Positions 21,958 through 35,564 of a stretch of DNA of 64,000 nucleotides are shown here, piece by piece. The DNA is taken from contig NC_088302.1 of the NCBI RefSeq assembly GCF_032854445.1, positions 58,136,237 through 58,200,236 of the forward strand, written 5' to 3'. The translations under genes and the position numbers were made by a program. The first letter of the stretch is position 1, and each line of letters starts with the position of its first letter. The notes under the pieces are model-generated. The model saw only the letters and a program-made list of their open reading frames with translations, made no database searches and was not told the origin of the DNA. Source of the stretch: Liolophura sinensis. Taxonomy: Eukaryota > Mollusca > Polyplacophora > Chitonida > Chitonidae.

Positions 21958-22940
21958 TCAGTCCAGAGTAAAACTTTGCAGAGCTGATTTCGTAGCTTTT
22001 GACCACAGAGGTACTTTCTGAGGAGACAAAAGCGAAGTGCCTGACGTCCCAATTGGCAGAATTCTGTAACTACTCCAAGAAAAGTAAATATGAGGCATCA
22101 TAGCTCTACCGGAGTGTATACAAAAGTAGAGATATTCAAAACTATTTCATCTCCAGTGACATCCACATGCAGTCACAGAAACATGATGCTATGTTGTTGT
22201 TGCAACTACATTGTAAGCCAACATTTATGGAGGAAGCTGGAAGTGAAATCAATCTTATTAACTAATACTTAAGTTCATAGGTCGTTTCTGCGAAAGTATA
22301 TGACTTGTTGTAACCTAAATACAGGCACGTAGCACTTCTAACGCAATACTCTTCATGAAATTTGAAACTTTTACCTCCACTTCGCTCGTCGCGAAATTAA
22401 CCCTTCTCGGTACACAGTTGTCTCATTGGAGAAGAAATTGACCAATGGGAAAAGTTTACAGCATAGCTGGCGGGAAGAGCTGTCATCAGTGATGCTGACG
22501 CGAGCAGTGATTGAACACAACACTCATGTTTTGAGATGTGTGCAACCAACCAGAAGACAGTACGCAGCGTGTTTCTTCACGAATTAATACCACTGTCTCT
22601 GTACTAGGAATTAATTTTCAGCTCTAACTGAGAATGTTTTTTGTAGATTATGTGAACTAAACTCTGCATATGAAAATCAGCGTCAATTCTACATCTCTGC
22701 ATGATAACACATAATTTTTTCTCCAATTGTCATTTTTAAATGAAAACAGTAAACCTCCATGAGCAAGTGCTCAACCCTATGTCCAAAACGCATATAACTT
22801 ATTGACAGTCATATGTGAGCAAATATAGATCAGTTAACATTATATACTAGGTGTTAAAGAGTTTCAGATTTTCACTCAAGATTAGAAGAACATGAAAACT
22901 TTGAGGAAAAAACAATAAAACCGAAAACTTTGTCTGCTAC
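21958..22940. other. region upstream of intu exon 1
   Basis: Would hold the 5' leader and promoter if exon 1 is first. Two CCAAT-type motifs in opposite orientation occur near 22,430-22,450 (CATTGGAG, GACCAATGGG). No TATA box or upstream exon was identified. Confidence 0.3.
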
Positions 22941-22944
22941 CACT

Positions 22945-23660
22945 GCGGACGCTGCCCTGGTTTTACTCTCTCTGCTGTACGTCTGTCGCACTGTCGTCGC
23001 TACTCTGGTTTTACTCTCTATGCTGTACATCTAGCACACTGTCTTGGTTGTTCTGGTTTTATTCTCCATGCTGTACGCCTATCACATTGTCGTCAGTGCT
23101 CTGGTTTTACTCTCTCTGTTGTAGGTCAACCACACTGTCGACGGTGTTCTAGTTTTACTCTCTGCTGAACGTCTACCACACTGTCGATGTCGCTCCAGTT
23201 TTACTCTATCTGCTGAAGGTCAACCACACAGTCGTTGCTTCTCTGGTTTTACTCTCCATGCTGTACACCTATCACACTGTCGTCGCTGCTCTGGTTTTAC
23301 TCTCTCTGCTGTAGGTCAACCACACTGTCGACGCTGTTCTGGTTTTACTCTCTCTGCTGTAGGTCTACCACACTGTAGAGGCTGCCTGGTTTTCTCTCTC
23401 TGCTGTAGGTCTACCACACTGTAAAGGCTGCTCTCGTTTTACTCTCTATACTGTAGATCTACCACACTGTCGACGTTGCTCTGGTTTTACTCTCTATACT
23501 GTAGGTCTACCATACTGTCGACGAGGCTCTGGTTTTACTCTCTATGCTGTAGGTCTACCACACTGTCGACGCTGCTTTGGTTTTACTCTCTCTGCTGTAG
23601 GTCTACCACACTGTCGAAGCTGCTCTGGTTTTACTCTCTATGCAGAAGGTCTTTTATTCC
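22945..23660 (+). repeat. 48-bp minisatellite, about 15 copies
   Basis: Units contain CTGGTTTTACTCTCTCTGCT and GTAGGTCTACCACACTGTCG, diverged toward the left end. Confidence 0.95.
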
Positions 23661-24220
23661 AAGTACCAGCACTTGACAGCGAGATAGCTAAATAAAATTG
23701 TACATTTGATAACGCATAGCTATTATTCTAACTAATAGTATACACACTTGTAACGGCTGGGAATGGACTGTACAGTCTATTATGGGACCGGTTAATTTGG
23801 AATAGATCAAATACATGTAGTGTCTGCTATTTGTATACAGCTATCAAGCACTTCGTCGGACTCGAGATACAGTTTACTTTTATTTGCTTATTTATTTGAT
23901 TGGTGTTTTCTCATACATGTACAACGGCGGCCAGCATTACAGTTTACCTTGCATGTTGTCGGTAAACAAATAAACCTACGTGTACATGTATAGGCCTATC
24001 AAAGGGCGAGACATCCGATATTCCGCGACGGCAAATGTTACAATGCATTTCACTCACAGATAGAAAAAATGTAGAAATAAATTTCTAACAAAAGTTTTAT
24101 GCCGGTAAACTACGACCGAAATGTGTGTATTCCAAGCTAATCACCGTGGTGTGAGCTGTATTAATTGACTCAGTCCTTAGTTCCATGTATTTTCTTTGAT
24201 CATTCAAACAAATGCATGAG
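23661..24220. other. spacer with SINE fragment
   Basis: A minus-strand fragment of the common SINE lies at 23,886-23,941 (TTTATTTGATTGGTGTTTTC and ACGGCGGCCAGCATTA) with the intervening core deleted. Nothing else recognised. Confidence 0.55.
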
Positions 24221-24224
24221 AAGG

Positions 24225-24865
24225 CTGTTGTTTTCGGACGTTTTTTCGACAAAGCTACAGATCTCAGATGTCTGCATGATTAAACTGCTGCTTCTAGACA
24301 TCAGCATGGTGAAGCTGCTGATTTTGGACCTATGCATGATTAAACTGTTGATTTCTGACATATGCATGATGAAGCTACTGTTTTCAGATATATGCATGAT
24401 GAAGCTACTGTTTTCAGATATATGCATGATAAGGTCTTCTGATTGCAAGCATAAACAAAGTAAAGTTGCTGATTTCAGACATACACGATAAGGACGTTGA
24501 TTTCAGACATAAGTGCGATAAGGTTGTTCATTTCAGACATATGCATGATAAGATTGTTGATTTCACACATATGTATGATATCGCTTCTAATTTCAGAGAT
24601 ATGCATGATAAGGCTGTTGATTTTAGACACAAATATGATATGGCTGATGATTTCAGACATACATCTAATAAGGCTGTTGATTCCAGACACATCTATAAGG
24701 CTGGTGATTTAAGACATATGTATGGTAAGGCTGGTGATTTCAGACATATGCATGATATGGCTGATGATTTCAGACATACGTCTAAGAAGGCTGTTGATTT
24801 CAAACACATCTATAAGGCTGGTGATTTCAGACATATGTATGATAAGGATGGTGATTTCAAATAAA
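24225..24865 (+). repeat. 30-bp minisatellite, about 21 copies
   Basis: Units resemble TGATTTCAGACATATGCATG plus ATAAGGCTGT. Unrelated in sequence to the 30-bp array at 3.4-5.8 kb. One short unit loses 3 bp (CATCTATAAGG). Confidence 0.9.
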
Positions 24866-25744
24866 TGCATGCGTGATAATGCACGATAAAGGATAGATGA
24901 AAAAGTATAAGGAAAATGAAAAAGAATTGCCAAAAAATTGAATTTTTTTTCCTTTTTGGCGATTATTTTGTATTTCTTAATTACGCCTCTATTTTAGGCC
25001 TATTTTCTGTCAATGGTCAGAAATGACGTCATCGATAAACTTGAACGAGAGGCCACTTTAACGCCGGTAATTCGAGCTATTGCCCCAACGAAGTTGTTTT
25101 TACAACAAGGGTACGACAGGTTATCTAATTTCCAAGCTAACCGCTCGAGCCTTAAGGAAATTGTAGTTTAAACCATTTAACATAGATAGGACCAAAGAAT
25201 AGGAATAGGAACAGCTGGAGGCCCCAGGCCAAGTTCTCTGTGCGTTCCTAGCGGGGATCTGGGGGATAAAGCCTCCAGGAGAAAATGGTTTTGTGTATTT
25301 CGCAAGCATTTCCTTGTAAGTTTGAACATATATAACCTTTTAATATATGGTTCACGTCTGTAATAAATCAGTTTATATTAGATTCCAATCATAAATAAAA
25401 CGGAGGTTACTTTGAAAAGTTAAATGATTTTGTCGATAGTCGGAAAGATCCTTTGTCTACTTTTGATCTTCGTTACATAACTCAAGATTATGTACAGACG
25501 CTCCTGAGTAATCCGGGCGAAAAAAAGGCAACCGGACTGGACGGAATTCCAGCGTAATGATAATGACTACTGAAAATCTGACAAAGGCATACACACGAAC
25601 GTCCCATGAATTACCTAGAAATATATGATCTGTTGGAATGGAATGCTCTGAATCCGGAGTTAGAAAATTCCATTCGTGTTGCACTCCCTAAATATGTAAG
25701 CAAACGCTTATGATCTACTGAACTCTTAAATCGACAGGACAAAT
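24866..25744. other. spacer, no feature recognised
   Basis: Unique-looking sequence without an accepted exon. Confidence 0.4.
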
Positions 25745-26490
25745 AATTACCATCGTCCGGTCGTGAGTATTGACAGGACAGACAATTACGATCGTCTAGT
25801 TGTGAGTATCTACAGGATTGACAATAACGATCGTCCAGGCGTGAGTATTGACAGGACAGACAATAACGATCGTCCGGACATCAGTATCGACAGGACAGAC
25901 AATTACGACCGTCCAGTTGTGAGTATCTACAGGACAGACAATAACGATCGTCCAGACATCAGCATCGACAGGACAGACATTTACGATCGTCTAGTCGTAC
26001 GTATCCACAGGACAGACAATTACGTTTGTCCAGACATCAGTATCGACAGGACAGACAATTATGATGTCGTGCGTATCAACAGAATAGAGAATTACGATCG
26101 TCCATTCGTGAGTATCGACAGGAGGGACAATTACGATCGTCCACGCGTGCGTATCGACAGGACAGACAACTGCGATCGTCCAGGCGTGCGTATCGACAGG
26201 ACAGACAATTACGTTCGTCCAGACATCAGTATCGACAGGACAGACAATTACCATCGTCTAGTCGTACGCATCGACAGGACAACCAGTTATGTTCGTCCAG
26301 ACATCAGTATCAACAGGACAGACAATTACGAACGTCTAGTCGTACGTATCGACAGGACAGGCAGTTATGTTCGTCCACTCGTGAGTATCGACAGGACAGA
26401 CAATTACGATCGTCCAGGCGTGACCATCGACAGCACAGACAATTACGATCGTCCAGTTGTGAGTATCGACAGGACTGACAATTGATCGTC
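25745..26490 (+). repeat. 39-bp minisatellite, about 19 copies
   Basis: Units contain ATCGACAGGACAGACAATTA and CGATCGTCCAG. The 240-codon plus-strand frame through it is a period artefact (39 is 13 codons). Confidence 0.95.
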
Positions 26491-28180
26491 CAGTAGTGAG
26501 CTTTAAAAGTACCATTTTCGCGAACTGAACTGTACAGTCGAACCTTTAGGATTCGAGGTGCACGTATTTTTAACGAATGCCTTTTAATATACAATGTGCA
26601 TTTTGAAATCAATCCTTTAATAGTTCATGAGGAAAGTATGATTTACAGAAATTACTTTATGTTATATGCACAACTGCCCTCAGCTTCTAAATTTAGCTTG
26701 CCACTGTTTACATATTTATAAGTTCAGGGCCGCTGTCTGCCTCTACCTTAGAATGTTCCAGAATACGCTCAGTTCGGGGCATGTTTGTTTACAACAAGTG
26801 TTCAGGAATTTTCTTATTCTAGACAATTCCACCAGTCTATATAAGACCTATGAAAGCAGGTCAAAAGAGGGGAAAGGAGAATTATCGAGAGTTTTGGATG
26901 CTTTCGCTGTGTGTTACCTTAGTAGGCCTTTTGTGCTGAATTTTGGTGTCTTTATAGCCTCTGGCTTTGTTATATCCTATCTCCACCGCGCACTTGTTCA
27001 GCCTGAACTTATATATTTAATTTGTGCTCTTGTGTACACAGTGCTTATTAGTACACGGACCCTGTCTGTGGAATTTTGTGTATATTTCGTCATACACTCA
27101 GTTATACTGTGGATTTTCACCCTTCTTTGTGCATTTATGCCTGTATGGTTTTCCGCATTGTGGAATATATGCGTCCGCTTGGACTTGACACCGTTGTACA
27201 TGTAAGTACTTTAGTATTTGTATAGATACTGCTATCCTTTCTTGTTAAACTTAAGTACTTTAGCATTTGAAAAAGTCTTGTTATCTGTTCTTGTTAAAGG
27301 TAATAAATTGTTCTAAAATAAAATCTGCTGGTTTTGGTTACTTTTTTGTGCGGCTAAACTGTCGTGTATTTCGAACAAGCCATCTCTTTATAATACAGGC
27401 ACTTTGGGTCGTAACATGTAGAAATACTTTTCACCTGTTTTTTGTTTTAACCATGCTTTATATTGTACATAAGAATTCAAATGTTTTAGCGTTTCTTCTT
27501 TGGTTTATGTGTAGATAACCGTGCTATGTACTGGTTGTGGATATATATTCAGCAGTCGACCCCCATATGCGAGATATACGAAAACATCATACAAAATTAA
27601 TATGAAACAGTTTTGTGCAAAAAACGTGAGGTTTAATACACCGACGTCAAAAAAGGGATTTCAGCCATATGATGTCAGCAAGAAGGGTCCAGGTACTGGA
27701 CTAGTCAAGTCGCAGCCCGGAGATAAGCAAGCCAGTGTTATACAGCTTATACGTACTTAACCGAAGTGGGACAAAAAACAGGCATAGTGTTCGCATAGTG
27801 TTCATGTTCGTACGCGAGCAGTTAACGAGGATGTTATCCCCTACCCCTTTCACCCCCACCCCCCCCAACCCCAATTCCAAACACACACACGATGAGAGTT
27901 GTTTGTACACGTACTAAGCCCAGGTAAACACAAAGCTTAAACAGGCTGGTATGAACCAACAGATCAGAACCGTGGAGATTACCACCAAAGCAGATTTACC
28001 TTTAATCCACAAAAGAACATTCCTTTCATCTCTCGGGCGTTTGGTTGTTTGCGTGTTTTGATAGATGATTGAAATGGGCCAGTGAAATGACGAGCCCACT
28101 GAGCACGTGATGGCCTCAGTCTCAGATGGTATGAAACTGGGTTGTAATTATTCCCTCCCACTTCCCGCGATGGTCTAGTC
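26491..28180. other. AT-rich region with an orphan ORF
   Basis: Contains the hydrophobic ORF listed separately and a C-rich/CA-rich tract near 27,840-27,890. No family match. Confidence 0.4.
26666..27205 (+). CDS. orphan ORF, 179 codons, strongly hydrophobic C-terminal half
   Basis: Not recognised. The first half has scattered Cys; the second half contains about three hydrophobic stretches (FGVFIASGFVISYL, LIYLICALVYTVLI, FVIHSVILWIFTLLCAFMPV) that could be membrane segments. No splice or promoter context was seen, the region is AT-rich, and a T-rich sequence can give a hydrophobic frame by chance. A non-coding origin is more likely than not. Confidence 0.2.
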   Translation: MHNCPQLLNLACHCLHIYKFRAAVCLYLRMFQNTLSSGHVCLQQVFRNFLILDNSTSLYKTYESRSKEGKGELSRVLDAFAVCYLSRPFVLNFGVFIASGFVISYLHRALVQPELIYLICALVYTVLISTRTLSVEFCVYFVIHSVILWIFTLLCAFMPVWFSALWNICVRLDLTPLYM

Positions 28181-28184
28181 GTGA

Positions 28185-29035
28185 GTATCAACATCCCGCT
28201 ATAACGAAGCATACATTTCCCTCACTCTTCCAACATCCCGCACTAACGAAGCATACACTTCCCTCCCTCTTCCAACATCCCGCTATAACGAGGTATACAT
28301 TTCCCTCCCTCTTCCAACATCCCGCACTAACGAAGCATACATTTCCCTCCCTCTTCCAACATCCCGCTATAACGAGGCATACATTTCCCTCTCTCTTCCA
28401 ACATCCCGCACTAACGAAGCATACATTTCCCTCCCTCTTCCAACATCCCGCTATAACGAAGCATACATTTCCCTCCCTCTTCCAACATCCCGCACTAACG
28501 AGGCATACATTTCCCTCCCTCTTCCAACATCCCGCACTAACGATACATACATTTCCCTCCCTCTTCCAACATACCGCACTAAAGATACATACATTTCCCT
28601 CCCCCTTCCAACATTTCGCTCTAACGAAGCATACATTTCCCTCTCTCTGCCAACATCCCGCACTAGCAATGCATACATTTCCCTCCCTCTTCCAACATCC
28701 CGCACTAAACGATACATACATTTCCCTCCATCTTCCATCATCCCGCACTAACGAAGCATACAGTTCTCTCCCTCTTCCAACATCTCGCTCTAACGAAGCA
28801 TACATTTCACTCCCTCTTCCAACATCCCGCACTAACGAAGCATACATTTCCATCCCTCTTCCAACATCCCGCACTAACGAAGCATACATTTCCCTCTCTC
28901 TGCCAATATCCCGCACTAACGAAGCATGCAATTCCCTCCCTCTTCCATCATCCCGCACTAACGAAGCATACATTTCCCTCTCTCTGCCAATATCCCGCAC
29001 TAACGAAGCATACATTTCCCTCTCTCTGCCAATAT
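28185..29035 (+). repeat. 42-bp minisatellite, about 20 copies
   Basis: Units contain CGAAGCATACATTTCCCTCC and CTCTTCCAACATCCCGCACT. The minus 286-codon frame is a period artefact. Confidence 0.95.
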
Positions 29036-29660
29036 CACTTTCATTCACTCAGAACCAAACCCAATCAGAACTCAATCAATTAACTGTGAATACCGAAAAA
29101 GCGCCTAGTAATTCTGTACAGCGGCATTTTATCTTATACATGCAAATGTCCGGTCAAAAACTAAACCTCTTCTAAACCCATTTAAAGTAGATCGTGGACT
29201 TTACGAACGTGAAGGTTTTTAAACGACCACCACGAGTCTGGCGTCCGTAAAAATACACACCAAGCAACAATCGCACGCTCGTTCACCCTTACCTGTGGGC
29301 TAGTATACTACTGATGGAATCGAACTCCGGTTGTGGGAGGGTTTGTGTTAGGGGTCTGGCAAGACCATACATGGCGGGAGTAAGGTAGAGGATTACGGTC
29401 TGATATTACTGCATCTCCTTGATCTGCAACGTATGAAACAGGTTGTTGAATATCAGTTTGTGATTTAGATCACGATTTCTTTATCATTGTTAGGTATGTA
29501 TCTCAGGCAATGTGAAAAAGAGGAAATAATGTCGTAAAGATGGAGAAGATATGTTCATATGTCTCTGGCCCACACCAAATACAGAGCTTACGCAACAGGG
29601 TATATACCATACCGTTCATTCAACTTCTTAAACTACTTTACTGTATTATTACTAAGGGCA
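29036..29660. other. spacer, no feature recognised
   Basis: Unique-looking sequence between the 42-bp array and a SINE. Confidence 0.4.
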
Positions 29661-29666
29661 AACAAT

Positions 29667-29892
29667 CACCCAGGAGTCCTCTCACCAATGCGGTAGCTGT
29701 GAGTTCAAGTCCAGCTCATGCTGGCTTCCTCTCCGGCCGTATATGTGAAGGTCTGACAGCAACCTGCGGATGGTCGTGGGTTCTCCCGGGCTCTTCCCGG
29801 TTTCCTCCCATCATAATACTGGAGGCCGTCATATAAGTGAAATATTCCTGAGTACGGTGTAAAACACCAATCAAATAAATAAATAAATAAAT
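29667..29892 (+). mobile_element. common SINE, head-truncated copy
   Basis: Runs from CACCCAGGAGTCCTCTCACC through GTGAGTTCAAGTCCAGCTCA and the core (GTATAAGTG region reads CATATAAGTGAAATATTCCT) to AAAACACCAATCAAATAAAT with an (AAAT)n tail. The first part of the tRNA-like head is missing. Confidence 0.8.
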
Positions 29893-30084
29893 TAAGGGTA
29901 TACAGAATCGATGCTGATTGGCTGGCAGTGGAAATAGGGTTTCCTGGGTTAAATCCTGCAGCACTGAATAAAAGTACCATATCTTAAATTCAGCTAAGAC
30001 AAGGCATAGTCTGGACCGATCGGTGGCAAGCTACTGATGAACTTCCCTCACATGTTACGTACAGATATGCACCCGATAATATAT

Positions 30085-31545
30085 CTGTGTATGACAAGTG
30101 GTGACTGCGAGTGTAGACGTAATGTCACACCATTTGTCTGTATGAAAATGTGGATGTAATATCACACGATTTTTCTGTATGTAGCAGACGCTGTGGGTGT
30201 AATATCATACCACTTGTCTGTATGTAGCAGACGCTGTGGGTGTAATATCACACCACTTGTCTGTATGTAGCAGACGCCGTGGATATAATATCACAGCGTT
30301 TGGCTGTATGTAGCAGACGCTGTGGGTGTAATATCACACCACTTGTCTGTATGAAAATGTGGATGTAATATCACAGCGTTTGGCTGTATGTAGCAGATGC
30401 TGTGGATGCAATATCATACCATTTGTCTGTATGTAGCAGACGCTGTGGATATAATATCACAGCGTTTGGCTGTATGTAGCAGACGCTGTGGGTGTAATAT
30501 CACACCACTTGTCTAAATGCAGCAGATGCTGTGGATTGCAATATTACACCATTTGTCTGTATGTAGCAGACGCCGTGGATATAATATCACAGCGTTTGGC
30601 TGTAGGCCTATGTAGCAGACGCTGTGGGTGTAATATCACACCACTTGTCTAAATGCAGCAGATGCTGTGGATGCAATATTACACAATTTGTCTGTATGTA
30701 GCAGACGCCGTGGATATAATATCACAGCGTTTGGCTGTATGTAGCAGACGCTGTGGATGTAATATCACACCATTTGTCTGTATGTAGGACACGCTGTGGA
30801 TATAATATCACAGCGTTTGGGTGTATGTAGCAGACGCTGTGGGTGTAATATCACACCACTTGTCTGTATGTAGGACACGCTGTGGATATAATATCACAGC
30901 GTTTGGCTGTATGTAGCAGACACTGTGGGTGTAATATCACACCACTTGTCTGTATGTAGCAGACGCTGTGGGTATAATATCACACCACTTGTCTAAATGC
31001 AGCAGATGCTGTGGATGCAATATCACACCATTTGTCTGTATGTAGCAGACGCCGTGGATATAATATCACAGCGTTTGGCTGTATGTAGCAGACGCCGTGG
31101 ATATAATATCACATCACTTGTCTGTATGTAGCAGACGCTGTGGATATAATATCACAGCGTTTGGCTGTATGTAGCAGACGCTGTGGATGTAATATCACAC
31201 CATTTGTCTGTATGTAGGACACGCTGTGGATGTAATATACAGTACTCTTCTGTATGTAGCACAAACTATCCATATAATATCACAGTACTTTTCTGCATGT
31301 AGCTCACGCTGTGGAGGTAATATCACGGTACTTTTCAGCATGTAGCTCACGCTGTGGATGTAATTTACAGTACTCTTCTGTATGTAGCACAAACTGTCGA
31401 TATAATATCACAGTACTTTTCTGCATGTAGCACACGCTGTGGATGTAATATCACGGTACTTTTCTGCATGTAGCTCACGCTGTGGATGTAATATCGTGGT
31501 ATTTTTATGCAGTTAACACAGGCTGTGGACACTGTAGATGTAGCA
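30085..31545 (+). repeat. 43-bp minisatellite, about 34 copies, partly dimeric
   Basis: Units contain TGTATGTAGCAGACGCTGTG and GATGTAATATCACACCA. Two subtypes tend to alternate, ending in CACCACTTGTC or CAGCGTTTGGC. Units after about 31,230 are more diverged (AGTACTTTTCTGCATGTAGC). Confidence 0.95.
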
Positions 31546-33145
31546 GTACATGTAGGTCTAAACTATCAACTGACGCTCAAAACCAAGCATACAGCACCAC
31601 AGCTGAGTTTGGGTACACACACTGCAGCCAATAAGCATTAAACAAAGATTATAAATATATCGTGGTCTCAGAAAGATATTCGGCCCTATTGTACCTCAGC
31701 CATACTGTACTTATAGGTAGATCTAAAGACAGGATGATGCCACGAATCTTGTACATGAACTCAGAGATGTCGGACAAGTGCGATGTTATCAATGTCAAAC
31801 TCTTCACGTAGAAGTCTGCTATCACAGGTGATTTACATTAAATATACACATAAACACTGTATAAAACAGCGGACTAGATAATAGGTTAAATGGTAATTTA
31901 AAATATAAAACTTGTCTTCACACTATATGGTTTCTCAAATTTAAAAGATGTGACTGGTGAGAAATTATGAGTATAAATGCACATCCTAGAAGACTGTATC
32001 AGCTCGGCCTATACTGTCCTTGATCGCTTTGTGATACACTCATTTGTGTGACGCACTAACATCGGTTTATCGAATATTACTTGGGTTAATTTTTGTTTAA
32101 ATTAAAGACAGCTATTAGCATCTTCTGCGTGTGATAACTTTTTGTATTATCGTCTCTGATCTTTTACCTAAATACCGATTTGACAGAATTTCAAGTATGC
32201 ATACATACAAACAATCCACGTTGTTTTTGAAATAAAAGGCTAATTCTATTGATTTTCACATATTCACAAAAACGTTGGTCATAAAAAGTCCATAAAAGCA
32301 ACTCACATGAGTAAAATAGACGACCAAGCCTCAAGTAACTCTGATCAGAATTCAGCTCCACTCCACGGGTAAATATCCACAAACTGGGTGTTTTACCTGG
32401 ACGGTAATTCCAAGCGAGTCTTTTCTGTTTACCTGAATTTACTTGGCCTTCAAAACTACACTTCCCTAATGACCCTTCTGCAGGCAGTTAATGAACACAG
32501 CTCGGTGAAGGTGACTTCATTACACACCTTTACGGCCTGCTAACGACACATATTTAGCGCGGCCTTCGTGAAAACCTTCTCCGCCTGGCCTATCATCTCC
32601 GTAACCAACGACGTAGAGTCGCACGTGGAAAGCCAGAACATATTTTTATCCTACCATTTATACCGGCTTTCCTTTGTCCACCGCCCCAAGGCCTTTTCCA
32701 TTGTGACTGGGGTTGACCAGCATAGGGCTGACCAAATCCCGTCCGCAAATTATCCTCACTAAACCACGGGGCTCAGCAGGGTTCTGTGGGGAGTGTAAGC
32801 TCTGAGGTGATTGTCGTATAATCACAGTCTTAGTGGAGAAAATAGTCCCCCCGTGATTGTCCCATGAAGCGAGCACACAACTCAACCTGACATACACTTG
32901 GAGAGAGATAAAGAAAGAAATACAGACTAAGACCATTCACACAAACAACGTCTGTGTGGAAGGCTGAATAACACCCATGTAATCGTAGACTTGACAAATT
33001 CTTATTATCTTAAGGCGAAACAAGACTACTTCAAAGTGGTAACATTTGTACTCACTTCTGCAATAAATTATAACAAAATAGAGGTGTTTTCACAACTTCC
33101 CAGCGAGGTGTCTCTGATGAGATCTAGGGAAAGGGGCAAAAAGAA
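31546..33145. other. unique-looking DNA, no gene recognised
   Basis: About 1.6 kb without repeats or accepted exons. The most GC-rich part (32,540-32,770) has a 64-codon plus frame with no recognised similarity. Confidence 0.4.
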
Positions 33146-33149
33146 AGGG

Positions 33150-33505
33150 TCATTGTGTAACACACTTCGATGCAATGCTGAGAAGCGTGACTGGGTCAGG
33201 TCTATCCATTGTGTAGCACACCTCGATGCAATGCCGAAAAAAGTGACTGGGTCAGGTCAACCCCTAGTATAACACACCTCAATGCAATGCTGATAAACGT
33301 GACTGGGTCAGGTCTATCCATTGTGTAACACACCTCGATGCAATGCTGATAAACGTTACTGGGTCAAGTCTACCCATAGTGTATTGAACACATCATGATA
33401 CAATGCTGAGAAACGTTACTGGGTCAGGTCTACCCATTGTGTAACACACCTCGATACAACACTGAGAAACATGACTGGGTCAGGTCTACCGATAGTGTAG
33501 CCAAC
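33150..33505 (+). repeat. 56-bp minisatellite, about 6 copies
   Basis: Units contain GTGTAACACACCTCGATGCA and GTGACTGGGTCAGGTCTA. Anchor spacing is 56, 56 and 56, with one unit of 60. Confidence 0.9.
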
Positions 33506-35110
33506 CGTGTTCAAAAAATCCATCGCACGGAATAATTAATTTTCACTTTTATCAGACAAACATTTTGATAAAGGACCTGGTGCGGCAAGGCCGGGAATAA
33601 GCCCCAGAGACGTACCTTAGAAAGTCCACATTGCAAAATCCCAGCACAATACTGTAAATCTCAGAATCAGAACTATAGAACTGGGTAGAAGCGTCCACTA
33701 AAGCTACAGGGCCATAGAAGAATTGGTTGTCTTGTGATAACCCACCACAAATGTACACCCAATTAAAAACGCCAGTTTTCGTTGAAATGAGACTCTGTGT
33801 TTTAATTTTCTGCTTGCAGATAAACGTTAACCAGAACATTTTCACGTTTACGTTTCTTTGTTCTGTTGAATTTTCGTTTTGGTTAATGGTAGACTTTATA
33901 TGCAAATCACAAACTTTATAATGTGATCAGCTTTGTCATATTTTGGCAAGCGTAGACTCCATAGTACAGCGAATTAACCAAGTAATGGAGTAGTGGACCT
34001 GTAAGGCTGAACGCTACAATTGTGATATATTTTTTTGATCTGTGTTTAACGTCGTGCTCAAGTATTTCTCAGAAAATTACATTTGTGGCACAGTAATTTT
34101 CAACACCTCACAGTGCCTAATGCAGACAAATATATTTCGGTCTGAGTAGGCTACCCCTTTCTTCATTTTATGACATGTACCGCTAACACGGACATACCTC
34201 GCTTCAAGGCGCACTCTTGTCATACAAGGAAAAGAGGTGTAAAACAACTGAAAAAAGGTGTAGCTTTACAAAGTTGTCAGCCTTACCCAAACAGGTCCAT
34301 TGTTCAAACGATCATCGACCGGCAATTGTCAGATATGAATGATGATAAAAGTGACGAACTCTTCACTGAAATTTGGTATCGGCAATTTTATTACTCATTG
34401 CAGCAATTGCCCTATTTCATGTCGTGTTTTCAGCGAGGTGATACAAGAACCAAACAGCTTTTTTCTGAAGCAATGTGTGTAATGAAAACCACACTGCAAT
34501 GATAAGCCGACACAACTTAGGAATGATATGTGAGTTTCTTATGAAGTTTAATTGCACATGAAGACTCCGAAACATCCTGAAATCACACCACTAAAATTAT
34601 AAATATGTGATATAGTCAGATAACAATACCTGTGTGTAAACTGAATTCTTTCACAATCATTGTGTGTTTCCCTTTACCTCACTTCTACTGTGGATTATCA
34701 TGCTTCCTTAGGAAATTAAAGCGATGTAGTCTATTCGATGAGACAGTAGTGTAGGTTGTATTACTGCGTGGAGTTTGTTCTAGCCGCTTTTTGGTACAGC
34801 CATTGTAAAACCAATTGCTCTCCACGCACTTGGTTCAGAATGCAACTGGCTTTTGAATAATTATGACGTCGCCAGAGGCAATGAGTTCTTGGTGTCGAAA
34901 CTAAGCTTTTAGAGATTAACATTATGAATTAGTAAAAGTATTCTAACTACATTTTCTTTGCAATAAAATAGACATTCAACATATCAGTGTGTAGAGATTG
35001 TGTTACTACGCGTCACTGGCTAAAGGCAATTTTGGTAGTGAGTATTTTACAGAGTAGTCACTTATTTTACAGACAGTATAGTATAGATGTCATTTAGAAA
35101 GTGTACATAG
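33506..35110. other. unique-looking DNA with SINE remnant
   Basis: A minus-strand SINE tail remnant lies near 34,029-34,073 (TTTTTTTGATCTGTGTTTAA, CGTCGTGCTCAAG). A 110-codon plus frame at 34,170-34,502 has ordinary amino-acid composition but no recognised match or splice context. Confidence 0.4.
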
Positions 35111-35117
35111 TTTAGGA

Positions 35118-35275
35118 AGGCCTGTTGGTCGAGCGGTCTAGACGATTGACATGTATTGCTGGCGATTTGGTGCCTGAATCTGAGGTCGCTGGTTCGAAAC
35201 CCGCAGTGGTATCAGCCAAATTTCAGCACTAGAATCTGTGCTTTCTTCAGAAAGTGTAATCCCTATTAACGATAA
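35118..35275 (+). mobile_element. tRNA-derived SINE or tRNA pseudogene
   Basis: A class II tRNA-like head with box A-like TGGTCGAGCGGTCTAGACG, a long variable region and box B GGTTCGAAACC at 35,191-35,201. Unrelated-looking body sequence follows. The fold is not good enough to call a working tRNA. Confidence 0.55.
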
Positions 35276-35387
35276 TACTGTTAGCATAGTAAAGGCGACT
35301 CTCTAAAACAAAAAGACTATAAATGATGCTAAAACCTCCAGTAGTGGTGGCCACACTACCTAGAGAAGGTGGTTAACGTGAAAGCGG

Positions 35388-35561
35388 AGTCTCTCAATAA
35401 TGCAATCGCCGTGAGTTCAAGTCCAGCTCATCCTGGTTTCCTCTACGCCTGCACGTGAGAAGGTCTTCTGGCAACCTGCGGATGGTGGTGGGTTTACCCA
35501 GGTCTCTACCCACTTTCCCTCCCCCATAATTCTAGTCGTATTAGTAAAATATTCTTGAGAC
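35388..35561 (+). mobile_element. common SINE, truncated at both ends
   Basis: Contains CGTGAGTTCAAGTCCAGCTC, AACCTGCGGATGGTGGTGGG and AAAATATTCTTGAG, then stops at the junction with the ~91-bp satellite. Confidence 0.75.
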
Positions 35562-35564
35562 TCA

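Noticed and set aside
25763-26485. 240-codon plus-strand ORF
   Set aside because: 13-residue repeat from the 39-bp minisatellite with no other support.
34170-34502. 110-codon plus-strand ORF as a gene
   Set aside because: No recognised similarity, no splice or promoter context, and length compatible with chance.
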